Part shown: piece by piece, positions 8,504 to 15,611 of the stretch
Position numbering within the stretch: the stretch's first letter is position 1
Layout: every line of letters begins with the position of its first letter
From: Clostridia bacterium
GTDB lineage: Bacteria; Bacillota; Clostridia; Peptostreptococcales; Anaerovoracaceae
Direction of reading: 5' to 3'
Assembly (NCBI GenBank): GCA_910575405.1
Contig: CAJTER010000027.1
Span: forward strand, 1-36,638
DNA: 36,638 bases
Translations under genes and position numbers: made by a program
Notes under the pieces: model-generated
Database searches by the model: none
What the model saw: only the letters and a program-made list of their open reading frames with translations
What the model was told of the DNA's origin: nothing

Positions 8504-8554
8504 TTATCAATTAAAAACCTTTGATTGGATTTAAGTGATAACCAATGCTAGTAT
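8504..8554. promoter_or_regulatory. Divergent lysR/lysE control region with operator-like repeats
   Basis: Two inverted repeats are seen: ATCAA (8506-8510) with TTGAT (8521-8525), and ATTGG (8524-8528) with CCAAT (8542-8546), 13 bp apart. The second overlaps a likely exporter promoter, TTGGAT (8525-8530), an 18-bp spacer and TAGTAT (8549-8554). The ATTGG...CCAAT block, including TTAAGTGATAACCAAT, closely resembles the block at 10653-10676 beside the MocR gene. Confidence 0.55.
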
Positions 8555-8578
8555 ATCAGTAAAGGAGGGCGAGCGCAA

Positions 8579-9163
8579 ATGTATGTGAGTCTTTTATTAT
8601 CCTACCTGCCCTATGCGGCAGTAACCGCCTACACGCCGGGGCCAAACAATATTCTGGCCATTAATACAGTGAGTAATTATGGATGGAAGCAGGGAAGAGT
8701 GGTGCTTTTAGGAATTGGAGCGGGCTTTCTCAGCGTAATGACCATCAGCGCCATGCTATGCCTGCAGGTTTCACACTGGCTGGAGTCCTTTACCCATGTG
8801 ATGAAATATGCAGGGGCTATCTATATTTTCTGGCTGGCCATCCATATCGCAAGGAGCAAACCTGGAGAAGGGCAAGAAAAGGGCAAACAGGGCTTTATCA
8901 GGGCCTTTATCCTGCAGTTTGCCAATGTAAAAATCATCCTTTACAGCATTACCGTCTATACGGCTTATGTAATTCCACAGCAGGATACAGTGCAGATGCT
9001 CCTTTTGTCCGCGGCCTTCAACACGATGGTAGGGATTTCGGGAAGCGTCGTCTGGGCCGGCATGGGCGGGCTGCTGCAAAAGCAGATCAAACGGCATTAC
9101 CGGCTCTTTAACATCATCATGGCGCTGATCCTGGTGGAAAGCGGCATCCGCATTTTGCTGTAG
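8579..9163 (+). CDS. LysE/RhtB-family amino-acid exporter
   Basis: The 194-residue protein has about six membrane helices and the LysE family N-terminus with the YTPGPNNILAINTVSNYGWKQG pattern (PGPN motif). The family exports amino acids or their analogues by cation antiport. It follows AAAGGAGGG and is divergent from the LysR gene at 7564-8472, its likely regulator. Its final 47 nt overlap the end of the convergent MocR gene. Substrate is unknown. Confidence 0.93.
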   Translation: MYVSLLLSYLPYAAVTAYTPGPNNILAINTVSNYGWKQGRVVLLGIGAGFLSVMTISAMLCLQVSHWLESFTHVMKYAGAIYIFWLAIHIARSKPGEGQEKGKQGFIRAFILQFANVKIILYSITVYTAYVIPQQDTVQMLLLSAAFNTMVGISGSVVWAGMGGLLQKQIKRHYRLFNIIMALILVESGIRILL

Positions 9164-10589
9164 CATGTTTCAGGAGTTGAGACGGCTCCTCCGAAAACCC
9201 CCAGGCCCGGTGCAGATCCCGCATAATGGGCAAAAAGGCATCCTCCGGCACAGTGGGAAATCCCAGCAGCAGCTGACTGCGGGGGCAGTTTTCCTCGTGC
9301 ATATACAAAACCCTGGTGGAGTAAAAGCGAATCCCCACGCTTTCCGCCCGCTCAATGAGCTGGTCCTGGGAAAGAGGGCTCTTCACATCCAGCAGCAAAT
9401 GAATACCCGCGCCGCCGCCGGAAACGGAGATTCGCTCCCCAAAGACTTGGTCAATAGCCGAAAGGAGAGCTGCCTGTTTCTTCCGGTAAGCGGTCCGCAG
9501 CCGGTTGATGTGCCGTTCGTAATGGCCTTCCCGGATGAAATCTGTCAGTGCCAGCTGGTGAAGAGGGGAAACCTGGGTATTATAGCGATGATAATAATTC
9601 AGGTAGCGCTCCATCAGAGGCTGGGGAAACACAATATAAGCCAGGCGCATGAAGGGGGCCAGGGACTTGGAAAAGGTTCCGGTATAGATGGTTCGGCCAT
9701 AAAGATCCAGGGACTGCATGGCGGGGATGGGGTTGGTATAATAGCGCAGCTCGCTGTCATAATCGTCTTCAATTAAGTAAGCGTCGCGCTCCCTGGCCCA
9801 GTGCAGCAGCTGCTTTCTCTTTGCAACAGGAAGGACAGCGCCTGTGGGAAACTGGTGAGAAGGAGTCACATACAGGAGCGTTGCCTGCAGCTCTGAAAGC
9901 GCTTCAATACAGATCCCATCTTCCTCCACAGGGACAGCCGAAAGACGGCAGCCGTGGTTGGCAAAGATAGCCCGTATTCCATCATATCCGGGCTCCTCCA
10001 TGGCAAAGCCCCAGTCGCCTGGACCAAACATATTGGAGATGATTTCCATGGAATGTTGCTGGCCGCAGGTGATAACAACTTGGGAGGGAGAGCAGGAAAC
10101 GCCCCTGTTTCGCTGAAGATAACGGGCGATTTCCAAGCGAAGGGACGGTTCGCCCTGGCGGCAGGGATAATGAAGGGACAAAGAGAGCTCCATCTGATCC
10201 AGCGCGTGGTTCATGCTCTTTCGCCACTGAGAATAGGGAAATACCCAGCTGTCCATGGAGCCGTAGGCAAAGTCATAGCGGGCAGGCGCAGGCGGCTCCT
10301 CCGGCTGGTACTGAGGGCTGGGGGGAAAGCTGCTTTGTTCAAAGAGCTCCAGCGGAAGCTTGTTTACAAAAAAACCGCTGCCAGTTCTGGGCTGGATATA
10401 ACCTTCTGCCGCCAGCTGCTGATAGGCTTTATCAACGGTATTTCGACCTATGGAAAGCTCCCGGGAAAGCCTTCTCGTGGCAGGAAGCGGGTCGCCTGCA
10501 GCCAGGGCGCCGGAGAGAATTTCCGCTATAATGGCGGAATAAATCTGTTCGTAAAGGGGCGTTTTGCTGTTTTTGTCGATATATAACAT
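9117..10589 (-). CDS. MocR/GabR-type PLP-dependent transcriptional regulator
   Basis: The 490-residue protein joins a GntR winged helix (residues 1-75: PLYEQIYSAIIAEILSGAL, LSIGRNTVDKAYQQLAAEGY) to a fold-type I aminotransferase domain (about 105-470). Aminotransferase residues are intact: D277 in EDDYDSE for the PLP ring nitrogen and K308 in TGTFSKSL for the Schiff base. Such proteins sense PLP or amino-acid derivatives and control vitamin B6, GABA or exporter genes. The ATG at 10589 has AAAGGAGAT upstream; the frame extends further but the extra segment is not family-like. It is divergent from a PNPOx-like gene, which suggests a vitamin B6-linked regulon. The C-terminus overlaps lysE by 47 nt. 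Confidence 0.93.
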   Translation of the reverse strand: MLYIDKNSKTPLYEQIYSAIIAEILSGALAAGDPLPATRRLSRELSIGRNTVDKAYQQLAAEGYIQPRTGSGFFVNKLPLELFEQSSFPPSPQYQPEEPPAPARYDFAYGSMDSWVFPYSQWRKSMNHALDQMELSLSLHYPCRQGEPSLRLEIARYLQRNRGVSCSPSQVVITCGQQHSMEIISNMFGPGDWGFAMEEPGYDGIRAIFANHGCRLSAVPVEEDGICIEALSELQATLLYVTPSHQFPTGAVLPVAKRKQLLHWARERDAYLIEDDYDSELRYYTNPIPAMQSLDLYGRTIYTGTFSKSLAPFMRLAYIVFPQPLMERYLNYYHRYNTQVSPLHQLALTDFIREGHYERHINRLRTAYRKKQAALLSAIDQVFGERISVSGGGAGIHLLLDVKSPLSQDQLIERAESVGIRFYSTRVLYMHEENCPRSQLLLGFPTVPEDAFLPIMRDLHRAWGFSEEPSQLLKHATAKCGCRFPPGSAP

Positions 10590-10651
10590 GGTATCTCCTT
10601 TCCCTGTGCAGGGCCTTTCATTTTTTCCATTGGCTCCTATCAAAAACACCG

Positions 10652-10684
10652 AATTGGCACTTACGTGAAAACCAATTTTATTGT
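10652..10684. promoter_or_regulatory. Divergent mocR/PNPOx control region with ATTGG-CCAAT operator
   Basis: AATTGG (10652-10657) and CCAATT (10672-10677) form an inverted repeat with 14 bp between. A plausible promoter for the plus-strand gene is TTGGCA (10655-10660), 18 bp, TATTGT (10679-10684), so the repeat covers the -35 box and spacer. A further ATTGG lies at 10628-10632. The block resembles the one at 8524-8546. Confidence 0.55.
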
Positions 10685-10729
10685 ATGCTAAGACCATAAG
10701 AAATGCAAGACAAAACGAGAGGTAAGAAT

Positions 10730-11200
10730 ATGGATAAGAAAATGAGAAGACAGGAAAAAGCAATACTGCAGGAAGAAACTTTGGAAGTGCTGGACAAGGC
10801 CGAATACGGCGTACTTTCCACAATCAGCGCAGACAACACTCCGTATGGAGTACCGATGAACTTTGCCCGTATAGGCGATTCCATCTACTTTCACTGCGCC
10901 AAGGAAGGCCACAGAATCGAAAATATCGCAGGCAATAAGAACGTATGCCTGAACGTGGTAGACTCCGTGGTGCTGATGCCAAAAGATTTCAACACACAGT
11001 ATCGTTCTGTAACCGCATTTGGAGCAATCAGTATTGTAGAAGATAAAGAAGAAAAGAAAAGGGGGATTCAGGCCATTGCGGATAAGCTGAGCCCGGAATT
11101 TAAAAAAGAAGGTCTGGAATACATTGAGCGGGCATTTGACGCTATGCATGTTCTGAGGATGGACGTGACAAAGATGACCGGAAAAGCAACCAGAGGCTAA
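10730..11200 (+). CDS. Pyridoxamine 5'-phosphate oxidase family protein
   Basis: The 156-residue flavin split-barrel protein shows AEYGVLSTISADNTPYGVPMNF and YFHCAKEGHRIENI, the same pattern as the Nim-like protein at 4779-5252. The ATG at 10730 is chosen for its GAGAGGT site; an earlier in-frame start at 10703 has none. It is transcribed divergently from the MocR regulator, a common pairing, so PLP-responsive control is likely. The family oxidizes pyridoxamine phosphate or reduces other substrates with FMN; which applies here is not visible. Confidence 0.85.
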   Translation: MDKKMRRQEKAILQEETLEVLDKAEYGVLSTISADNTPYGVPMNFARIGDSIYFHCAKEGHRIENIAGNKNVCLNVVDSVVLMPKDFNTQYRSVTAFGAISIVEDKEEKKRGIQAIADKLSPEFKKEGLEYIERAFDAMHVLRMDVTKMTGKATRG

Positions 11201-11209
11201 TTGGTACAT

Positions 11210-11243
11210 AAAAAGCGGGCCAGCACACTCGGACCCGCTTTTT
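11210..11243. terminator. Bidirectional Rho-independent terminator
   Basis: AAAAAGCGGG (11210-11219) pairs with CCCGCTTTTT (11234-11243). The A- and T-flanks allow termination in both directions, for the PNPOx-like gene and for the convergent secreted-protein gene. A second short stem (ACCCG 11269-11273 with CGGGT 11283-11287) follows. Confidence 0.85.
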
Positions 11244-11301
11244 GGATCATGTTTGAACTGTCTGGGACACCCGCGCCGGACACGGGTAGGCCGCTCCTAT
11301 A

Positions 11302-11982
11302 TTACTGCTGCTGTGCCTGACGGATATTGAAATAGTTCTCAATGACAGCCCCATTCTTTTTGTTTTCCATGTAGAGCGAAACAGCCAGATAGCCCTGCTT
11401 TGCTATGATATACGTCTTGCCGCTCTTGAGCTTTTGGCTTTTTCCAGTGCTCGAGTATACAGTAGCGCCGAGGACCTTCCAGCCGGAAGCTGCCTTAAAA
11501 TCAATTTTTGCCTTTGACTTGTCGACTTCAACGGCCTTGACATTGATGCTGGAGGTTACAGCGCCGCGCTGGCTGACTCCGTTGATTTTAAAGGTTTTGA
11601 AGGGCTGCTGGAATTTTACTACCTTGATGGTGCCCGCGCATTTTACCGCTTTTTTGCCGCTCTTTCCCTTGAGGGTGATTTTTGTAGTGCCTACCTTTTT
11701 CGGCGTAACGGTAAAATTGAGAGGACCGTTTCCTTTTACGGTGGCCACCGATTTTTTACTGGAAGTAACTTTAACATTTTTTACATTGGCAGGAAGATCT
11801 TCCGCATAAAACGAATAGCCCCGCTGCTGATCGATTTTCGATAAAATGATGGTGTGTTTAAAGCCATTAGATACTGGTATGGTTCCATCCGCGCTTGCGA
11901 TCACCGGTGTGCACATTGCCAGGATCAAAAGAAATGCGGTTATCAGGATTCCGGTGCGTTTGCTTTTGTTACTGTGTTTCAT
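11302..11982 (-). CDS. Secreted protein with Ig-like (Big2-type) fold
   Basis: The 226-residue protein starts with a signal peptide: basic MKHSNKSKR, a hydrophobic core, and a probable cut after VIASA (about residue 31). Residues about 50-125 match the bacterial Ig-like pattern: SKKSVATVKGNG, then VTPKKVGTTKITLKGKSGKKAVKCAGTI. The rest is Lys/Ser-rich with strand-like segments and no recognized catalytic motif. No membrane anchor or sortase signal is seen, so it is likely released or wall-associated by charge. It has AAAGGAGT before the ATG and a promoter with an extended -10 at 12099-12107. Function is unknown. Confidence 0.75.
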   Translation of the reverse strand: MKHSNKSKRTGILITAFLLILAMCTPVIASADGTIPVSNGFKHTIILSKIDQQRGYSFYAEDLPANVKNVKVTSSKKSVATVKGNGPLNFTVTPKKVGTTKITLKGKSGKKAVKCAGTIKVVKFQQPFKTFKINGVSQRGAVTSSINVKAVEVDKSKAKIDFKAASGWKVLGATVYSSTGKSQKLKSGKTYIIAKQGYLAVSLYMENKKNGAVIENYFNIRQAQQQ

Positions 11983-12059
11983 ACTTTACTCCTTTCAGCA
12001 TGAATGCCGCGTCATGGGGAACGGGTTTGAAGGTCTATGTTCAAACTTCCTCCCTGGAT

Positions 12060-12107
12060 TTGACAGTTCATTTACTTGAGCTATAATAAATTCGCTTTAT
12101 TATACCA
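12060..12107. promoter_or_regulatory. Face-to-face promoters sharing a palindrome
   Basis: On the plus strand TTGACA (12060-12065), 16 bp, TATAAT (12082-12087) is a full-consensus promoter reading toward the EndoQ-helicase gene. On the minus strand an extended -10 TGGTATAAT (12099-12107) reads toward the secreted-protein gene. Both -10 boxes are the arms of a perfect 9-bp inverted repeat (12082-12090 with 12096-12104, 5-bp centre). The two transcripts would overlap at their 5' ends. Confidence 0.6.
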
Positions 12108-12205
12108 TAGAATCAAGGAAATGGAATCAAAAAGTTGTAATTTTCTGTATTTATCTGCAAGCTCTCGATTTTCCGCAATCCATATCGAAGAACGCGATCC
12201 GTCCC

Positions 12206-12235
12206 TTGAAAAAACTGCGCCAATCGGTCTATAAT
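12206..12235 (+). promoter_or_regulatory. Second promoter of the EndoQ-helicase gene
   Basis: TTGAAA (12206-12211), an 18-bp spacer and TATAAT (12230-12235) lie about 75 bp before the chosen ATG. This argues that the longer reading frame opening with TTG at 12206 is not the real start. Confidence 0.7.
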
Positions 12236-12310
12236 AGAGCTAATGTACTGACCGCCCTAATTCCCAAGTGGCCAGACACTACACGAGTTCAGGAAAAGCA
12301 GGTGAAAACG

Positions 12311-15300
12311 ATGTATATTGCAGATCTCCACATTCATTCAAAATATTCGAGAGCAACCAGCAGGGAGTGCGATTCCCAGCATCTGAACCTCTGGGCAAAG
12401 CGCAAGGGAATTGGGCTTCTTGGAACCGGTGATTTTACACATCCGGCGTGGCGGCAGGAGCTGAAGGAAAGGCTGGAGCCTGCGGAGGAAGGCCTTTATA
12501 CCTTAAAGGAGGAATATGTTTTAGAGGATACTGCGGCAGCGGAGGGACAAAAGCCGCGATTTGTGGTGTCCGGTGAAATCAGCTCTATTTATAAAAAGAA
12601 CGGGAAAACCAGGAAAGTGCATAATCTGATTTTACTGCCAGGGCTTGCGGAAGCGGAGCAGCTGGCAAGGAGGCTTGAGGCAATTGGCAATATTCATTCC
12701 GATGGAAGGCCCATTCTGGGGCTTGACAGCCGGGATCTGCTGGAAATCACCTTGGAGACCTGCCCGCAGGCCATCTTTATTCCGGCCCATATCTGGACAC
12801 CCCACTTTTCCCTGTTCGGCGCTTTTTCCGCCTTTGATACAATCGAAGAATGCTTTGAAGATCTGACCAGCCATATCCATGCCCTGGAAACAGGACTTTC
12901 TTCCGATCCACCCATGAACTGGCGGCTTTCGGCCCTGGACGGGTACCAGCTGGTATCCAATTCCGATGCCCATTCTCCTGCAAAGCTGGGTCGGGAAGCC
13001 AATCTTTTGGAGGCGGATTTGTCCTACAAGGGCCTCTATGAAGCGGTCCAAAATGGAAAGGGCCTTGCCGGAACCATTGAATTTTTCCCAGAAGAGGGAA
13101 AATATCACCTGGATGGGCACCGTAAATGTCAGGTATGCCTCAGCCCTGGACAGACAAAGGAATACGGCGGAATCTGCCCTGTGTGCGGCAGAAAAATTAC
13201 CGTGGGAGTACTCCACCGGGTGGAAGAGCTGGCGGATCGGGAGGAAGGCTTTGTCAAGCCGGGAGCCTGCAGTTTTGAAAGTCTGGCGCCTTTACCGGAG
13301 GTTATTGCGGCTTCAACGGACAAATCAGCCTCAAGCGTCAAGGTGCAGCGTCAGTACGAGGCTATGCTGAGAGAGCTGGGTCCGGAATTTTCCATTTTGA
13401 GAACCATTCCCCTGGAAGCGATCCGCAGCTGTGCCGGCCCCTGTATTGCGGAGGGCATCAAGCGGCTGAGAGAGGGAAAGGTGGAACGCATCCCCGGTTT
13501 TGACGGTGAGTATGGAAAAATCAATATTATTGACAAGGAGGAAATTGCAGAGCTCTGCGGCCAGATGAGCCTCTTTGAAAGCATTGCCCTGCCTGCAGGT
13601 TCCTTAAAAAAGAAGCCGAACAAAGCAGCAAGGGAAACAGAGACAGCACCCAGCCTGGAGCCGGAAGGGGAGAACCTGCAATGCCAGCAGGAAAAAGCCG
13701 GTGTCCAGGACAAAAAAACAGCAGCATCCGCCGCGACCATGGAAGAAAACCGGGAGCAGCGGGAGGCCATCACCTCCCAGGACTCTGTTACCGCAGTTAT
13801 CGCAGGCCCTGGCACGGGAAAGACGTATACCCTTACAAGACGGATCGCATGGCTTGTAAAGGAGCAGGCTGTAAAACCAGCGGACGTGGTAGCAGTGACC
13901 TTTACAAACAAGGCAGCAAAGGAACTGAAGGAGCGGCTGGAGGGGCTGCTGGGAAGGGCTGCGGCAAAACGGCTTACAATCGGAACCTTCCACAGTATCT
14001 GCCTGAACCTCCTCCAGGAGGAAAAAGGTGCTGTCATTCTTGCGGATGAAGACCAGCAGCTGGATTTGGCAGTACAGATTTTAAAGGAATGGGGCATCAA
14101 GGCAGCGCCAAAGATATTTCTGCGCCGGATTTCCGCATGGAAAAACGGTATGGAGCTGGAAGACTCGCGCATGGAGGAAGCTGCAAGGGCATATGCGGAG
14201 CGCCTGAAAGAGCAGGAGCTCTATGATTTTGACGACCTGATTTTGGAAGCAATGGACTGCAGCAGTCCGGCAAAGGAAGGGGGGCGGATTTTTGTCGATG
14301 AATTCCAGGACATAAACCAGGCGCAATACCGTCTGCTGGAAGGGTGGAGTAAAAATGCGGAAGAACTCTTTGCCATCGGGGATCCAGATCAGTCCATATA
14401 TGGCTTTCGCGGTGCGGATTCCGGCTGTTTCCAGCATTTGAAGGAAACATACCCCCAGCTGCGGGTCATTAGGCTGAAAACAAACTACCGCTCAGTGCCG
14501 GAAATTCTAAACTGCGCCATACCGGTGATAAACAAAAATCCGGGCCAGAAGCGATGCCTTGTTCCCGCTTGCCTGCAAGGGGAGAAGGTGCGGCTCGTAA
14601 AGGCGGAGAGCGCTCTGTCCGAAGGTATCTTCATTGCCGGAGCCATCAATCGGATGACTGGCGGCATGGACATGATGGATGCGCAAAGCTTCGCGCTGGC
14701 AAGAGAGCAGCACAGGAGTTTTTCCGACATTGCAGTTCTCTACCGAACACGCCGTCAGGCTAAGCTCCTGGAAACCTGCCTGCAAAAGGAGAGTATCCCC
14801 TATACGGTCACAGGAAAGGAAGGCTTCCTGGAAGATAAAATCGTCAGGGGAACCATCGACTTTTTCCGCAGCCTGATAGAATACCAGGAAGGCGATTCCC
14901 CGGAGGCCGGATCTCAGGCAATGGAGCTTTTTGAAACAAATCCAGGGCAAACACTGCGATATCTGACAGACTTTTTTGCCCCCAAACGAAAAGAAAGGCC
15001 GGAAGAGCTCATAAAACAGTGGCGGGAAAAGACTGGATTTTCAGGGGTAAAGTCCCTGCAGCGATTGCAGGAAATGACCATATTTTACGATGACATGAAA
15101 TCCTTTTTGGAAAACCTGCTGCTGGGAGAAGAGCAGGATCTGAAGCGGAATGCCTGCGGAAACCTTTACAAGGCAGGTGCCGTTTCCCTCATGACGCTTC
15201 ATGCGGCAAAGGGCCTGGAGTTTCCGGTTGTATTTCTCTGCGGCCTGGATGAAGACAAATTCCCGGCAGGCGAGGCGGATATAGAAGAAGAACGGAGGCT

Positions 15301-15463
15301 CTTTTACGTGGGAATGACCAGAGCAAAAGAAGAACTGCTCCTTACCTGCCGCCAGGACAGGCCTTCCACGTTCCTCTCGGAAATCCCGCAGGAATTCCTC
15401 TGCCAAGAGGATGCGTATAAAAGAAAACCAGCAGTTGTAAGCGAGCAAATGCATTTCCTGTAA
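12311..15463 (+). CDS. Endonuclease Q (PHP/TIGR00375-like) fused to UvrD/PcrA-type helicase
   Basis: The 1050-residue protein has two parts. Residues 1-425 match the PHP phosphoesterase family containing endonuclease Q, which nicks DNA 5' of deaminated bases: DLHIHSKYSRATS (H7, H9), LLGTGDFTHP, VSNSDAHSPAKLGRE, and a zinc ribbon C273-x2-C276/C289-x2-C292. Residues about 477-1050 are an SF1A helicase: AGPGTGKT (498-505), VTFTNKAA, DEFQD (663-667), GDPDQSIYGFRG, TNYRS, LHAAKGLEF, YVGMTRAK. Both appear intact; the helicase is short (about 570 residues against 720 in PcrA), implying reduced accessory domains. QMSLF (418-422) at the junction resembles a beta-clamp-binding pentapeptide. The ATG is preceded by CAGGTG. 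EndoQ activity is inferred from family. Confidence 0.88.
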   Translation: MYIADLHIHSKYSRATSRECDSQHLNLWAKRKGIGLLGTGDFTHPAWRQELKERLEPAEEGLYTLKEEYVLEDTAAAEGQKPRFVVSGEISSIYKKNGKTRKVHNLILLPGLAEAEQLARRLEAIGNIHSDGRPILGLDSRDLLEITLETCPQAIFIPAHIWTPHFSLFGAFSAFDTIEECFEDLTSHIHALETGLSSDPPMNWRLSALDGYQLVSNSDAHSPAKLGREANLLEADLSYKGLYEAVQNGKGLAGTIEFFPEEGKYHLDGHRKCQVCLSPGQTKEYGGICPVCGRKITVGVLHRVEELADREEGFVKPGACSFESLAPLPEVIAASTDKSASSVKVQRQYEAMLRELGPEFSILRTIPLEAIRSCAGPCIAEGIKRLREGKVERIPGFDGEYGKINIIDKEEIAELCGQMSLFESIALPAGSLKKKPNKAARETETAPSLEPEGENLQCQQEKAGVQDKKTAASAATMEENREQREAITSQDSVTAVIAGPGTGKTYTLTRRIAWLVKEQAVKPADVVAVTFTNKAAKELKERLEGLLGRAAAKRLTIGTFHSICLNLLQEEKGAVILADEDQQLDLAVQILKEWGIKAAPKIFLRRISAWKNGMELEDSRMEEAARAYAERLKEQELYDFDDLILEAMDCSSPAKEGGRIFVDEFQDINQAQYRLLEGWSKNAEELFAIGDPDQSIYGFRGADSGCFQHLKETYPQLRVIRLKTNYRSVPEILNCAIPVINKNPGQKRCLVPACLQGEKVRLVKAESALSEGIFIAGAINRMTGGMDMMDAQSFALAREQHRSFSDIAVLYRTRRQAKLLETCLQKESIPYTVTGKEGFLEDKIVRGTIDFFRSLIEYQEGDSPEAGSQAMELFETNPGQTLRYLTDFFAPKRKERPEELIKQWREKTGFSGVKSLQRLQEMTIFYDDMKSFLENLLLGEEQDLKRNACGNLYKAGAVSLMTLHAAKGLEFPVVFLCGLDEDKFPAGEADIEEERRLFYVGMTRAKEELLLTCRQDRPSTFLSEIPQEFLCQEDAYKRKPAVVSEQMHFL

Positions 15464-15496
15464 TCACCTGGCAATTGGGAGAGCTGCATGTTGTGA

Positions 15497-15552
15497 AAAA
15501 AGCCCGCATCTGCGTTCCCGGTGTAGCGCTTCTGAAGGCATGCGGACTTTTT
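15497..15552 (+). terminator. Rho-independent terminator after the EndoQ-helicase gene
   Basis: The stem pairs 15497-15509 with 15540-15552 (one mismatch), with CCGCAT/ATGCGG at its core, A-rich and T-rich flanks and a 30-nt loop. AGGCATGCGG recurs at 15563-15572, so the right arm has a second copy. Confidence 0.65.
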
Positions 15553-15574
15553 CAGTTTTTTTCAGGCATGCGGC

Positions 15575-15605
15575 TTGACTATATGGTAACCCGATACCTT
15601 ATGAT
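15575..15605 (+). promoter_or_regulatory. Possible promoter of the GPH transporter
   Basis: TTGACT (15575-15580), 19 bp, TATGAT (15600-15605). The spacer is long and the -10 ends only 6 bp before the ATG at 15612, so a transcript from it would be nearly leaderless. Confidence 0.4.
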
Positions 15606-15611
15606 AGGAAT

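Noticed and set aside
9165-9776. 203-codon plus-strand frame inside the MocR gene
   Set aside because: Antisense to the aminotransferase domain, without a ribosome site or domain signature.
10590-10823. 78-residue N-terminal extension of the MocR protein with a hydrophobic stretch
   Set aside because: The winged helix starts at MLYIDKNSKTPLYEQ, with a strong ribosome site just upstream; the extension covers the operator region.
12206-12310. Longer N-terminus of the EndoQ-helicase from a TTG codon
   Set aside because: The TTG is part of a -35 box, and the family begins at MYIADLHIHS, preceded by a ribosome site.
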